A DNA stretch of 64,000 bases from Akkermansiaceae bacterium UBA956 (GCA_002293145.1 DBCO01000007.1:183589-247588), one strand, 5' to 3'; shown: positions 17,219-24,452, counted from the first letter of the stretch. Notes: a model not told the origin generated them from the sequence alone. Made by a program: numbers and translations.

Positions 17219-18160
17219 TCAGGATGCTGCGCGCTTCAATTGTTCACGCCTGAAGGCAGTGGGTGATGTGCCTGTGATGCGTACGAATGAGCGATTGAAC
17301 TGCGACAGTGATTGGTATCCAATTTGGTAGGCAATTTCTGAGACACGAACTTGAGGACGCAGCAGTTCGCGCTTAGCCCACTCAATGCGGCAGCGATTGA
17401 TGTAATCCGTCAAAGTGAGATTTGTGCTGTCTTTGAATAGACGGCAGAAATGCGACTCGGAGAGACTGGCGACGCGGGCGACTTCACCAAGAGGGAGTGC
17501 CTGATCCAAATGAGCATGAATGTATTTTTTGGCCTTAGCAATTGCTGCGGGCTCTGATCCTTGATCGATGATCGAGAGTTGCTCGGCATATAATGAGAGT
17601 TGCTCCGCAAAGCTGGACAGCAGGGTGACCATGCTCTGGTAGCGTTGCGGTTCCATGGCTCTGGTTTGAAAGTAGGCCTCGCGCAGAAGCTCGACCTCGG
17701 TTGCGGGGATGTTTTTTTTGCCGAGCAAAGCTAAAACATCTTCGAAGGAGTGTGCATCGGGTACGCGTGAAAAAACTTGACCAGTTCTCAAATACGCGAT
17801 GATGGAGGCCCCGAGCTTGATCGGCACGGCGGAGGCGTAGAGACCAGCAAAGCAATTACAGGTGGCAGGGCCATTGGACTCTACTTCTTTCATCAAGCGA
17901 GCATTGACTTCGATGCAGGCATGGCAAGCGCTTTTACAGAGCTTAATTATTTCACAAAAAGGACTGCGATTGATCGATTGGTCATCGATGCACCAGCAAT
18001 CAGTATCTGCGACTACAAGACGCAAAGGCAGGCCTGTAGCTGCTCGAAAAGCGTCTTGATAAATGGTGTATCTCTCCGAGTGGAATAAACGCTCAAACAG
18101 CGAATGTAGAAATGATTTATGAGAGTGGTTTTTTAGTAACGTATTCTCACCGTGCGACAT
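17219..18160 (-). CDS. AraC-family regulator with PocR ligand-binding domain
   Basis: 313 aa from the ATG at 18160 (MSHGENTLLK); the frame extends to a TTG at 18196. The N-terminal half (~30-170) has the Cys-rich PocR pattern: FCEIIKLCKSACHACIEVN and GPATCNCFAGL, with ACHAC and CNC being typical. The PocR domain is thought to bind small hydrocarbon ligands such as propanediol. The C-terminal ~100 residues carry two HTH motifs of the AraC type (VASLSESHFCRLFK and ISEIAYQIGYQS-like VSEIAYQIGYQS), then FNRSFVRITGTSPTAFR. Local targets are not obvious; the SDR gene downstream on the same strand is possible. Confidence 0.9.
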   Translation of the reverse strand: MSHGENTLLKNHSHKSFLHSLFERLFHSERYTIYQDAFRAATGLPLRLVVADTDCWCIDDQSINRSPFCEIIKLCKSACHACIEVNARLMKEVESNGPATCNCFAGLYASAVPIKLGASIIAYLRTGQVFSRVPDAHSFEDVLALLGKKNIPATEVELLREAYFQTRAMEPQRYQSMVTLLSSFAEQLSLYAEQLSIIDQGSEPAAIAKAKKYIHAHLDQALPLGEVARVASLSESHFCRLFKDSTNLTLTDYINRCRIEWAKRELLRPQVRVSEIAYQIGYQSLSQFNRSFVRITGTSPTAFRREQLKRAAS

Positions 18161-18196
18161 CGGAGTAAATTTAGCGGGTCGAATGAGATTGTTCAA

Positions 18197-18543
18197 CCAA
18201 AGAACTTTGATTTTTCAGAGAAATTGCAATCAGCGCAATCGATATCAATGTGCACGGAACCCATCTGCAAAGCTCACCAGGCTTTGTTCATATACCAAGT
18301 GCCGCCCACCTGCATCGAAAAAGTGGCAGAGAGAAATGTGATGAGGCGAAACAAATCCGCGAACATGAAATCGCGCTGCATTCCCAAATAAGTCAGTAGA
18401 GAAAAAGCCATCGAATGTAGCGCGAAGGCTCTACACAAATCCATCCGTGCCATCAGTTTTTACTATTCGCTTGACCTGAATGCTGATTGCGAGGTGCTGC
18501 GACGTAGCCAAATTGCCTGATTTCCTTCAGGAATGTGGCGATG
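18197..18543. other. Intergenic stretch, no gene recognised
   Basis: The upstream region of the AraC-type regulator. I found no protein that resembles a known family in any frame and no clear hairpin. Short open frames are broken and lack coherent composition. It may be eroded coding DNA. Confidence 0.4.
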
Positions 18544-18840
18544 TCACACTTGCTTGGTAGCCATTCCTGATGCAGCAGATCCTGGGTCGGGGAGCGTATG
18601 CACAACCGGAGCCAGGATAACGTGTAAAGATCGTCCGATCATCCATACGCAACCCACGCTAGAAATCCCATCCACAGCCAGATCCAAGTTCGGCTGCTCC
18701 TTCGCCGCGATCTCGGAATTTTCGATCATTGCGAGCAGCCATGAAAAATCATGCTCTTCAAAAAGTCGGATATTCACTGGCAAGGTCGCCAATTCCTGTT
18801 TCAGCGAATAAAACTGATCAAGTCGTTGATCATTGATCAT
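18544..18840 (-). CDS. Possible small hypothetical protein
   Basis: An open frame of 98 codons (MINDQRLDQFYSLKQELA...). Residues 1-60 have a plausible soluble helical composition (LFEEHDFSWLLAMIENSEIA). It lacks any recognised motif, sits in an otherwise gene-poor region and has no clear promoter. It could be a remnant of a larger gene. Low confidence that it is expressed. Confidence 0.3.
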   Translation of the reverse strand: MINDQRLDQFYSLKQELATLPVNIRLFEEHDFSWLLAMIENSEIAAKEQPNLDLAVDGISSVGCVWMIGRSLHVILAPVVHTLPDPGSAASGMATKQV

Positions 18841-19143
18841 CTAATAAACGCATTCACATCCATGACAACAAAAACGATCTTAAGCGCTGCGGGGTGAGAA
18901 GGCGGTGTTGCAGTGCTTGCAAGATATCATGGCTGGGAGTTTGCTCGATGTCGCTGTCCCTGGCGACGCAGCGCTAGCGCTTCAATTAGCTTTGTTGCTC
19001 AATTATGAGAATATATTCATAGGAAAGATGATGAGGAAGTGATGATTTTTGTTAGAATCACAAGCATTATCAACTTTTTTTCGAGAAACTCCAAAAATTA
19101 TCTTGCCATATGAGTAGGTTTCGATCAGAGTCGCAGCCCCGTT
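18841..19143. other. Intergenic stretch upstream of tRNA-Pro
   Basis: No gene seen. The last ~100 bp must hold the tRNA-Pro promoter, but no convincing -35/-10 pair stands out. Confidence 0.4.
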
Positions 19144-19220
19144 CGGGGCGTAGCTCAGCCTGGTAGAGCGCCTGCTTTGGGAGCAGGAAGTCGTCAGTTC
19201 GAATCTGGCCGCCCCGACCA
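19144..19220 (+). tRNA. tRNA-Pro (anticodon TGG), host of the integrated element
   Basis: A 77-nt cloverleaf. The acceptor stem is CGGGGCG/CGCCCCG, the D arm GCTCAGCCTGGTAGAGC, and the anticodon stem-loop CCTGC-TTTGGGA-GCAGG gives TGG. The T arm contains GTTCGAATC, the discriminator is A, and the CCA is encoded. From 19176 onward the sequence is duplicated exactly at 25871-25915, so the 3' half of this gene was supplied or regenerated by integration of the mobile element. Confidence 0.97.
19176..19220 (+). repeat. attL: left copy of the 45-bp att core, inside tRNA-Pro
   Basis: From the anticodon loop to the CCA end of tRNA-Pro. Identical to 25871-25915. The similarity extends left to 19164 with two C/T differences. 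Confidence 0.92.
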
Positions 19221-19225
19221 CTAAT

Positions 19226-19258
19226 AACCCTTGAGCCATAACGGTTTGAGGGTTTTTT
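19226..19258 (+). terminator. Terminator after tRNA-Pro
   Basis: A 12-bp stem (AACCCTTGAGCC / GGTTTGAGGGTT with G-T pairs), loop ATAAC, then a T run. It lies inside the element, so the element brings its own terminator for the host tRNA. Confidence 0.75.
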
Positions 19259-19289
19259 GTTGGGTTGAAAACTGTTAGGGTAAAAATCG

Positions 19290-19310
19290 ACTGCCCTTAC
19301 ACTGCCTTTA
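19290..19310 (+). promoter_or_regulatory. Paired candidate integrase arm-type sites, left end
   Basis: ACTGCCCTTA (19290-19299) and ACTGCCTTTA (19301-19310) are direct repeats 70 bp inside the att core. Near-identical paired copies lie at the other end, at 25770-25788. Confidence 0.55.
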
Positions 19311-19328
19311 TTTTTTACCCACCAAGGC

Positions 19329-19365
19329 AAAAAAAAGCCCGCCAAGGGCAATCACCTAGGCGGGT
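19329..19365 (-). terminator. Terminator closing the element's minus-strand operon
   Basis: Stem CCCGCCAAGG / CCTAGGCGGG with one A-A mismatch and a 7-nt loop. Eight A on the plus strand become a U run for minus-strand transcripts. It lies 105 bp beyond the stop of the last element gene. Confidence 0.75.
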
Positions 19366-19469
19366 TGCACCCGACCTGAAAAGAGCAAAGGTCGATGCGA
19401 AATTTGTAGACCAGAGTTCAAGTTCGATGCCGTCAAATTCACCGCACCCGAACTCTGGTCATGGCAGAA

Positions 19470-19916
19470 TCACACGCTAGCAAACTGCGCTTCGATCTCG
19501 GCGTGCGCACTAGCTAGTGCTTCCTGCTTGGCATTTTCCCGCTCCTGCCATGCTGCGCGTTCTGCGGCTTGTGCTGCGCGTTCGGTGTCGGTGGCTTGGG
19601 CGAGTTCGGCATAGAGCGGAACAAGCCGATGCATGGCTTCCTGAACTGTTTCGTCCTGTTCCAGTGCCTGGACAAAGAAAGCCAAATTTGCAGCCTCGGC
19701 GAGGTGCTTGCCAAGGTCTAAAAATGCGCCCGATAATGGTTCGTCGAGGTCGCCCGAATCACCCCAGATTAAGCCATTTACGCATTGCTTTGCGGCGCGC
19801 TCTGCATCCAATCGCGCGCCAAGTAAGACTACCCGTGCTTTGCGTAAATGGGGTTCTGTCGAAATGATTTCATCGCGGATTTCTGCGGATAGTCGAGGTG
19901 TTTTTGTTTTGCTCAT
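19470..19916 (-). CDS. Element protein, 148 aa, unknown
   Basis: Not recognised. The N-terminal ~30 residues are basic and helical (MSKTKTPRLSAEIRDEII). The middle contains alternating hydrophobic helices, and the last ~45 residues are an Ala/Glu/Gln-rich coiled coil (ERAAQAAERAAWQEREN). It is the last gene of the element's left group. The leader is AC-rich (CCTAACCAAAACCAAAC) with no Shine-Dalgarno. Position and composition would suit a structural or scaffold accessory, but that is a guess. Confidence 0.7.
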   Translation of the reverse strand: MSKTKTPRLSAEIRDEIISTEPHLRKARVVLLGARLDAERAAKQCVNGLIWGDSGDLDEPLSGAFLDLGKHLAEAANLAFFVQALEQDETVQEAMHRLVPLYAELAQATDTERAAQAAERAAWQERENAKQEALASAHAEIEAQFASV

Positions 19917-19963
19917 CTTAATTTATTCTATTGTTTGGTTTTGGTTAGGGCGCGCCAATGAAG

Positions 19964-20281
19964 TTAGAGAATTCTGCCGCCAGCTTTCGAGAATGACATT
20001 TTATCGGCAGGCGATAGTTGCGCAAATTCCTCTTTAGTCAGCCTTGGGGACGGTGCTGAGGGCTTCCATGCTTCATTAGTGGCAAGTGGCACGGCGGGGG
20101 ATGCGGCAGCGTTTACAGGGCGATTGGGAGCAACTGCGAGCGGTCGCGCCTGCGCCCCAAATGGTGACTTGCGAACGGTGGCAAGTTCGGTTTCGAGTTC
20201 TGCAATGCGCCGTTGCGCTGCTTCGAGGTCGGATTTGTTTGCAAATATGCTGGCTGTTTTTGGTTTGTTACTTGAATTCAT
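19964..20281 (-). CDS. Element protein, 105 aa, unknown, with terminal LTKEEFAQLSPADK motif
   Basis: An N-terminal coiled coil (~15-37, DLEAAQRRIAELETELATV), a Pro/Ala-rich linker, and a C-terminal block LTKEEFAQLSPADKMSF followed by KAGG. Short proteins of this build (coiled coil, linker, small helical end) are frequent next to phage structural genes. I cannot assign a function. The start follows AC-rich sequence (AACCACGACCAATAACC). Confidence 0.7.
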   Translation of the reverse strand: MNSSNKPKTASIFANKSDLEAAQRRIAELETELATVRKSPFGAQARPLAVAPNRPVNAAASPAVPLATNEAWKPSAPSPRLTKEEFAQLSPADKMSFSKAGGRIL

Positions 20282-20296
20282 GGTTATTGGTCGTGG

Positions 20297-20527
20297 TTAT
20301 TTGTTGTCGGTAAAGGCTCGGATGACCGCGCCATATTTAGCGCGGAAAAGGATTCTGTCGGTGCTATCGGTTAGGGTATCGAGCGCGGTTCTTAGTTCGC
20401 GGCGGGTTTGCTGCCCTGCAATTGGTTGCGATGCTTTGCCGATGATTTCGGCGCAACGATTCGCGCTGAGACCCATCAGGGTTTTTGCACGTTCATGCGC
20501 AATCTTTTTGGCTGGTCTGGTTTTCAT
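20297..20527 (-). CDS. Element protein, 76 aa, basic, unknown
   Basis: A small helical protein, Arg/Lys-rich at the start (MKTRPAKKIAHERAKTL). Its start overlaps the stop of the upstream HTH gene by 4 bp (ATGA), so the two are translationally coupled. No family recognised; a DNA- or RNA-binding role is possible from its charge. Confidence 0.65.
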   Translation of the reverse strand: MKTRPAKKIAHERAKTLMGLSANRCAEIIGKASQPIAGQQTRRELRTALDTLTDSTDRILFRAKYGAVIRAFTDNK

Positions 20528-20772
20528 GACTTAGGATTGAGGGCGGCAAGTTCATTTTTGATGCGCGCCTGCACCTCGGGTTGCCGTAAATGCCACAAGG
20601 TCGGCGCGTCTTTTGTTGCGGAGTGTTGGAGTTTTTCTAACACTTTTTCAGGTGAAGCAAGATCGTCCCTAAGTATGCCTCGCTGATGACTCCATCTATG
20701 CAATGTCGATTGACTTACTCTATAAATTTGCGCGAAGGTTTTAAGCGGTGCTGATGGTGGGACGAGCTGCAT
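20524..20772 (-). CDS. Element HTH protein, 82 aa
   Basis: Residues ~10-33 read as a helix-turn-helix: LKTFAQIYRVSQSTLHRWSH, close to the N-terminal HTH found in phage terminase small subunits and MerR-like proteins. The rest is helical (VLEKLQHSATK, VQARIKNELAAL). It is the first gene of a coupled group with the 76-aa gene. Upstream is a sequence block shared with the xis operon (20801-20825), 28 bp before the ATG. It may be a regulator or a DNA-recognition subunit. Confidence 0.7.
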   Translation of the reverse strand: MQLVPPSAPLKTFAQIYRVSQSTLHRWSHQRGILRDDLASPEKVLEKLQHSATKDAPTLWHLRQPEVQARIKNELAALNPKS

Positions 20773-20800
20773 TTCGAGTTCGATTTTCGAGCGAAATTCG

Positions 20801-20825
20801 TTACGTCAAGATTTTTTTTCCACAA
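20801..20825 (-). promoter_or_regulatory. Shared regulatory block A of the element
   Basis: On the coding strand it reads TTGTGG-A(8)-T-CTTGACGTAA, followed by CGAATTT. The same order of parts occurs at 24453-24476, and both lie 27-28 bp upstream of an HTH-gene start codon. TTGACG could be a -35 box, but no good -10 follows at 16-18 bp. Confidence 0.55.
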
Positions 20826-20832
20826 TGTTTCA

Positions 20833-21303
20833 TTATGTCACATCATGCCAAAATTCACTGCGGGGGTCGGCTAACCTCTCCAGCATGTCGTGAGCGCGTT
20901 CATCGAGAACGGTGGCAATCTGATTCGCGCTTAATCCCGCAAGCAAGTCGGGTAGCTGGTCGCGCTCTTGCACCATGGCTTTTGTGATTGCGTTAGTGAT
21001 GCGGACTTGCCGATTTCTGATCGAGTCCATGTCAATCAGCTCCATGCGCAGGGATGCAAGCTTGATTTCTTCAATCTCACACAAGGCCGCCTCTTTTCGT
21101 GCTTTTGATTCGTCCAAACAGGGCACACCCCCGGGCAAGGGGCGGGGGTCTTTTTGCTGTAATCTTTTAACGTAGTTCCGCGCGGTCAAAACTGCGTTTA
21201 TACCCCCATCGGCTTCGATAGCTATACCCTCGGTGATAAGTTGTGAGATTCTTTGGCGGGATAAGCCTAACATGTTGGCAGTTTGAGATTTTGAGATGAT
21301 CAT
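20833..21303 (-). CDS. Terminase small subunit-like protein (Nu1/DUF1441 type)
   Basis: A 156-aa protein. The N-terminal ~45 residues are a winged HTH: MIISKSQTANMLGLSRQRIS, then QLITEGIAIEADGG, matching the Nu1 head that recognises the packaging site. The middle has the family-like pattern ESKARKEAALCEIEEIKLAS, LRMELIDMDSIRNRQVRIT and AITKAMVQERDQLPDLLAGL. Nu1-type proteins bind cos/pac DNA and recruit the large terminase. No large subunit is encoded in the element, so the protein would have to act with a helper's enzyme or serve another DNA-binding role. The assignment is by pattern, without an alignment. Confidence 0.65.
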   Translation of the reverse strand: MIISKSQTANMLGLSRQRISQLITEGIAIEADGGINAVLTARNYVKRLQQKDPRPLPGGVPCLDESKARKEAALCEIEEIKLASLRMELIDMDSIRNRQVRITNAITKAMVQERDQLPDLLAGLSANQIATVLDERAHDMLERLADPRSEFWHDVT

Positions 21304-21525
21304 GGTTTAGGTGGTTGAGGGTCTAGTAAAGTTGAGTTGCAAAATTTATGCATGCATTTAGCCCGTGAGACGTTGCGCGTAAGGCAAAGTATCGGATAAG
21401 AGTTCACTTGGCACGGGGGGGGGTGCGCCCCTTGCGCTCTACGCTGCCTGTGGTGAGCGTTTTGATCGTTTCGCGGGTGTTCCTCTGGTAACGGCATAGG
21501 CGAGCTTGTGGGGCTTTCTAGGGCG
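21304..21525. other. Element intergenic, no gene seen
   Basis: Contains a run of nine G at 21416-21424. A proline-rich 96-codon open frame crosses it but looks like a shadow. No clear hairpin with a U run. It could hold a replication origin or packaging site, but no iterons were seen. Confidence 0.35.
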
Positions 21526-21603
21526 TTAAAGCAAGGCGAGGATATAGGCGGCGGGGCGGCTGAGTAGGGCGATGGTGAGGTATATTTCAAACGAGTGCTT
21601 CAT
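21526..21603 (-). CDS. Possible 25-aa hydrophobic micro-protein
   Basis: ATG at 21603, sequence MKHSFEIYLTIALLSRPAAY and then ILALL, stop TAA. One membrane-spanning length. The leader (CCAACTAACCAACCAAAAAC) resembles those of neighbouring element genes. Too short to be certain. Confidence 0.3.
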   Translation of the reverse strand: MKHSFEIYLTIALLSRPAAYILALL

Positions 21604-21628
21604 TTGTTTTTGGTTGGTTAGTTGGTAT

Positions 21629-21979
21629 TTAAACGATTGTTTGATTTTGATTTTCTGCGGCGGTTTTCATGATTTCGATTGCCTGCATTGCTGCGGGGTG
21701 TCGTGTTTCTGCTAGGTAGAGAATCCATCGCCTAGGCTGTCCCGCTGGTCGCTCGCATCCACAGACGGCAAATGCTGGCAAACCCGTTTCATCGAGTGCT
21801 TGCGATGCGCTTTCACCTAGGGCAACGCGAACGATCTTGTTTGGTTTCGGTGGTGGTTTCTTCTTGGTTGGTATGCTCGGAAAAAGGTCTTTTTGCATGG
21901 GTGTTGTTGTGGCGTTTTTGTGGGGTGATTCGGGTATGGGGGAAATGGGTAATATATATACATTACCCCATTCCTCCAC
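21629..21979 (-). CDS. Element protein, up to 116 aa, unknown
   Basis: A GTG at 21979 gives 116 aa, while an ATG at 21898 (MQKDLFPSIPTKK) gives 89 aa and is preceded by an AC-rich leader like those of other element genes, so I favour it. The product has a Lys/Pro-rich head and a compact C-terminal part with two Cys (AVCGCERP). No family recognised. It follows the RepA-like gene by 25 bp and probably ends the replication operon. Confidence 0.6.
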   Translation of the reverse strand: MEEWGNVYILPISPIPESPHKNATTTPMQKDLFPSIPTKKKPPPKPNKIVRVALGESASQALDETGLPAFAVCGCERPAGQPRRWILYLAETRHPAAMQAIEIMKTAAENQNQTIV

Positions 21980-22004
21980 TATTTTGCCTTGGCGCGGGGG
22001 AATA

Positions 22005-23084
22005 TCAGAATTCTATTTCCCCATTTCCCCACTTTCCTTGATTCTCCAATGGTTTCAGCGTGATTTGATTCCCCACTCTATGCCACAAGCTAGCACATTC
22101 ACGCTTGCGGTCGTGAAATGTATCATGGCTCATGGTGTGAGTATCTTTTGCGGCTTTTTCCCATTCCTTGACGTTGTTTTGTGGCAGTAATGCGAGGATC
22201 ATTTCGCAGGTGTATTGTTGCTTTCTTCCTGCTTTGCCCTTGGTGTTTGCCATGATCGAATCTTCTTCTTTCACTACGCATGAGGTGATTTTCTTCAGTC
22301 TGCGATTCGTGCCAAGTTCCACGACTTCCAGCGAGAAACAAATCGGGGGACATGGTGCAATGTCTCTTTGCTTCACAATCGTTGCTGTGCGGTATTTGTC
22401 GCCCTCGGGATGGATCACTTCGATTTCCGTATCAATGGCGGCACGAAGCGAACTGTGACCACGTGCCCCCCTAGCTGTATCTTTGCCGCTGTGGTGAATG
22501 ATGCAAACGTGCGCCCCTGTGCCGTTTCTTACGATGTCGATGGATTTCACCGCCTCGCTCATATCTTTGCCGCTATTCTCATCGCCTCCAGCCATGGCAC
22601 GCGCCAAGGTGTCGATGATGACAAGGCGAACGGGGATAGTCGTTGTCTCTGTGATTTCTTCAATCATTCGCTTAATTCCCTCGGGGTGCTTCTTGTCGAG
22701 AATATCCACTGGTGAGAAACAAACAAACAAGGGTGAGCCTTTCGGGAGCTTGCCTGTTTTGTTCATCGCCTTGATGCGATTCGTTGCGCCGTGCATGCCC
22801 TCCAGTGCGATGTAAATCACCGCGCCTTGCTCACATTCCTTTTCCATCCAATCGCGCCCCGTTGCCACGTGTGCAGCAAGGTCGAGTGCAAAGAATGTTT
22901 TGCCGCTATTGCTTGCCCCGTAGATCACGCTTGCCGCGCCCTCGGTGAGCAAGCCTTCCACGAAGTCAAACGCGCCCTCGGTGTCTTGCAAGTCGTCTGC
23001 GTGGACGTATTCAAATGTGAGCGGTTTTTTCACTGGTTCAGTATTCACTGGTAATTCTGGTTTGATAATTTTCAGCGCGTTCAT
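22005..23084 (-). CDS. RepA-like hexameric helicase / AAA-family ATPase
   Basis: A 359-aa P-loop ATPase of the RecA/RepA type. Walker A IYGASNSGKTFFALDLA is at ~55-71 and Walker B RLVIIDTLARAMAGG at ~153-167. The family's His-rich motif HVCIIHHSGKDTARGARGHS is at ~190-210 and a sensor-like block SSLRAAIDTE follows. RepA-type proteins are ring helicases for plasmid and satellite replication. The C-terminal ~80 residues look like an extra helical or HTH domain. It overlaps the primase stop by 4 bp (ATGA), so the two are made together. Confidence 0.88.
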   Translation of the reverse strand: MNALKIIKPELPVNTEPVKKPLTFEYVHADDLQDTEGAFDFVEGLLTEGAASVIYGASNSGKTFFALDLAAHVATGRDWMEKECEQGAVIYIALEGMHGATNRIKAMNKTGKLPKGSPLFVCFSPVDILDKKHPEGIKRMIEEITETTTIPVRLVIIDTLARAMAGGDENSGKDMSEAVKSIDIVRNGTGAHVCIIHHSGKDTARGARGHSSLRAAIDTEIEVIHPEGDKYRTATIVKQRDIAPCPPICFSLEVVELGTNRRLKKITSCVVKEEDSIMANTKGKAGRKQQYTCEMILALLPQNNVKEWEKAAKDTHTMSHDTFHDRKRECASLWHRVGNQITLKPLENQGKWGNGEIEF

Positions 23085-24028
23085 AGAGTGAAAAGTTCAA
23101 TGGGTTTGATTTCATTTCTAAGGTCTGTTAAGTCCTTACCTCTTGGCAATTCCACGATGTCCACGGAGCAACCGATACCTTGCAAAAGTGCCGTCCAGTG
23201 GTCGCGCATGTCGTCACCTGATTTGTCACCGTCTGGCACAATGCGAACGTGTCGCCCTGCGAGCAGTGCCGCGCATTTTGGATGCAATGCCTTGCACGTT
23301 GCGCCAAGTAATGCCACGGGCAACCATTTTGATTCTCTAACACTTTTGTCCTGGCGAAAGATAACATTCAAATCCCATGCCGTGAGAAAGTCGGTCGCGC
23401 CCTCCATAAGTAGCACGTTTGCATCGGGTGAATGATTGAGCAACTCCGCGCCAATCAACCAAGATTTATCTACCCCTATGAGTGGATAGGCTTTTTTCCC
23501 ATTGCTAAAAAGTGTGCCGTCGAGATTTCTGATTTCCGCATTTCTATTTGTTGCATCGGTGACAATGAAGCAATTTTTTCCATCGTAACGCATGAATTTT
23601 ACCAAGCCGAACGTGGCAAGAAATTTCACAGTAACGTGATTGAAATTCCGCGCCCTTGCCATTGCTCGCCAATGCCTCTCTGTGCCCTCGGTGATCGTGC
23701 TACGGTATTGTATCACCTTTTTCACTGTCGGGGCTTTGGTGCTGGCTCGTGGTGCTTCTAGCGTGCCGATTCTTTCTTGCAACCATCTGCGAACGTCTGA
23801 GTGATCGCCGCCGATTGCGTGCTTGATGAATTCGACAACGTCACCGCCTATCTGTTCGCCGTGGTCTTTCCACTTAGTGCCGTTTTCGTAAATGGTGAAT
23901 GATGGTGATTTTTCATCACGAAAGGGTGAACGGCAATTTGCCTTTGCTTCACCTTGCAAGCCTAACATTTCCCATGCTTGAAAAACTGTTAGCGTCTCGC
24001 GTGCCTGTTTGAATAGGTCGGCAATCAT
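23081..24028 (-). CDS. TOPRIM primase-like protein with degenerate CHC2 zinc finger
   Basis: A 315-aa protein. The N-terminal ~70 residues follow the DnaG zinc-finger fold (CRSPFRDEKSPSFTIYENG, then GEQIGGDVVEFIKHA), but only the first Cys remains; the His and the CxxC pair are replaced (R, and WKDH). The TOPRIM part is present: VLLMEGATDFLTAWDL (Glu ~220), RIVPDGDKSGDD (DxD ~270) and LPRGKDLTDL. It should prime replication together with the RepA-like ATPase next to it. It is ATGA-coupled both to the 61-aa gene and to the ATPase gene. Confidence 0.85.
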   Translation of the reverse strand: MIADLFKQARETLTVFQAWEMLGLQGEAKANCRSPFRDEKSPSFTIYENGTKWKDHGEQIGGDVVEFIKHAIGGDHSDVRRWLQERIGTLEAPRASTKAPTVKKVIQYRSTITEGTERHWRAMARARNFNHVTVKFLATFGLVKFMRYDGKNCFIVTDATNRNAEIRNLDGTLFSNGKKAYPLIGVDKSWLIGAELLNHSPDANVLLMEGATDFLTAWDLNVIFRQDKSVRESKWLPVALLGATCKALHPKCAALLAGRHVRIVPDGDKSGDDMRDHWTALLQGIGCSVDIVELPRGKDLTDLRNEIKPIELFTL

Positions 24029-24210
24029 AACTTTGCGCCCTCCTTTCCGTTAGCTTTTCCAAACGCGCGCTTGATTGCCTCATCTAGCCCTGATTGTGTC
24101 AGCGTTGTAAGTTGTAAATGCACAGCATTTGCCGCTGCCCGATTCTGCGCCTGCTCTTTTAAAATCTGATACTCTGCGAGCTTGCTGCGGCGGGATTTTC
24201 GATTGCTCAT
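24025..24210 (-). CDS. Element protein, 61 aa, basic
   Basis: A small helical protein with a basic head (MSNRKSRRSKLAEYQILK) and an Ala/Gln-rich middle. Its start overlaps the xis-like stop and its stop overlaps the primase start (ATGA at each junction), so its translation is coupled to both. No family recognised. Confidence 0.65.
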   Translation of the reverse strand: MSNRKSRRSKLAEYQILKEQAQNRAAANAVHLQLTTLTQSGLDEAIKRAFGKANGKEGAKL

Positions 24211-24425
24211 GCTACTCCTTTCGTTAGGGTTACGCCAAGAGCCTGTGAGACTTCGGCAAGGTTAAAACGAACGCATTTTCTACCCAACCGAACGCAAGGA
24301 ATTTTCCCTTGCTCGGCTAATTGTAAAACGTATCTGCTAGTCACAGATAGCTTGCGTGCGATGATCGGGGCTGCGACATAATCTGCATTATGTTCGATTG
24401 TTCGGGTATTGTGCTTCGCGCTCAT
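24207..24425 (-). CDS. Excisionase-like HTH DNA-binding protein
   Basis: 72 aa from the ATG at 24425. Residues ~20-60 give the MerR/Xis-type winged helix of small excisionases: IIARKLSVTSRYVLQLAEQG, KIPCVRLGRKCVRF and NLAEVSQAL. Such proteins bend DNA near att sites to direct excision, or control integrase. It is first in the coupled replication operon and preceded by shared regulatory block B at 24453-24476. The frame also reaches a TTG at 24446, but 24425 gives the same 27-28 bp spacing as in the other unit. Confidence 0.8.
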   Translation of the reverse strand: MSAKHNTRTIEHNADYVAAPIIARKLSVTSRYVLQLAEQGKIPCVRLGRKCVRFNLAEVSQALGVTLTKGVA

Positions 24426-24452
24426 ACCTTTCCCATTTTTGACCAATATTCC

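Noticed and set aside
21300..21590. 96-codon proline-rich open frame in the island
   Set aside because: Composition (Pro, Ser, His rich, no hydrophobic core) is that of a shadow, and it overlaps the Nu1-like start and the 25-aa frame.
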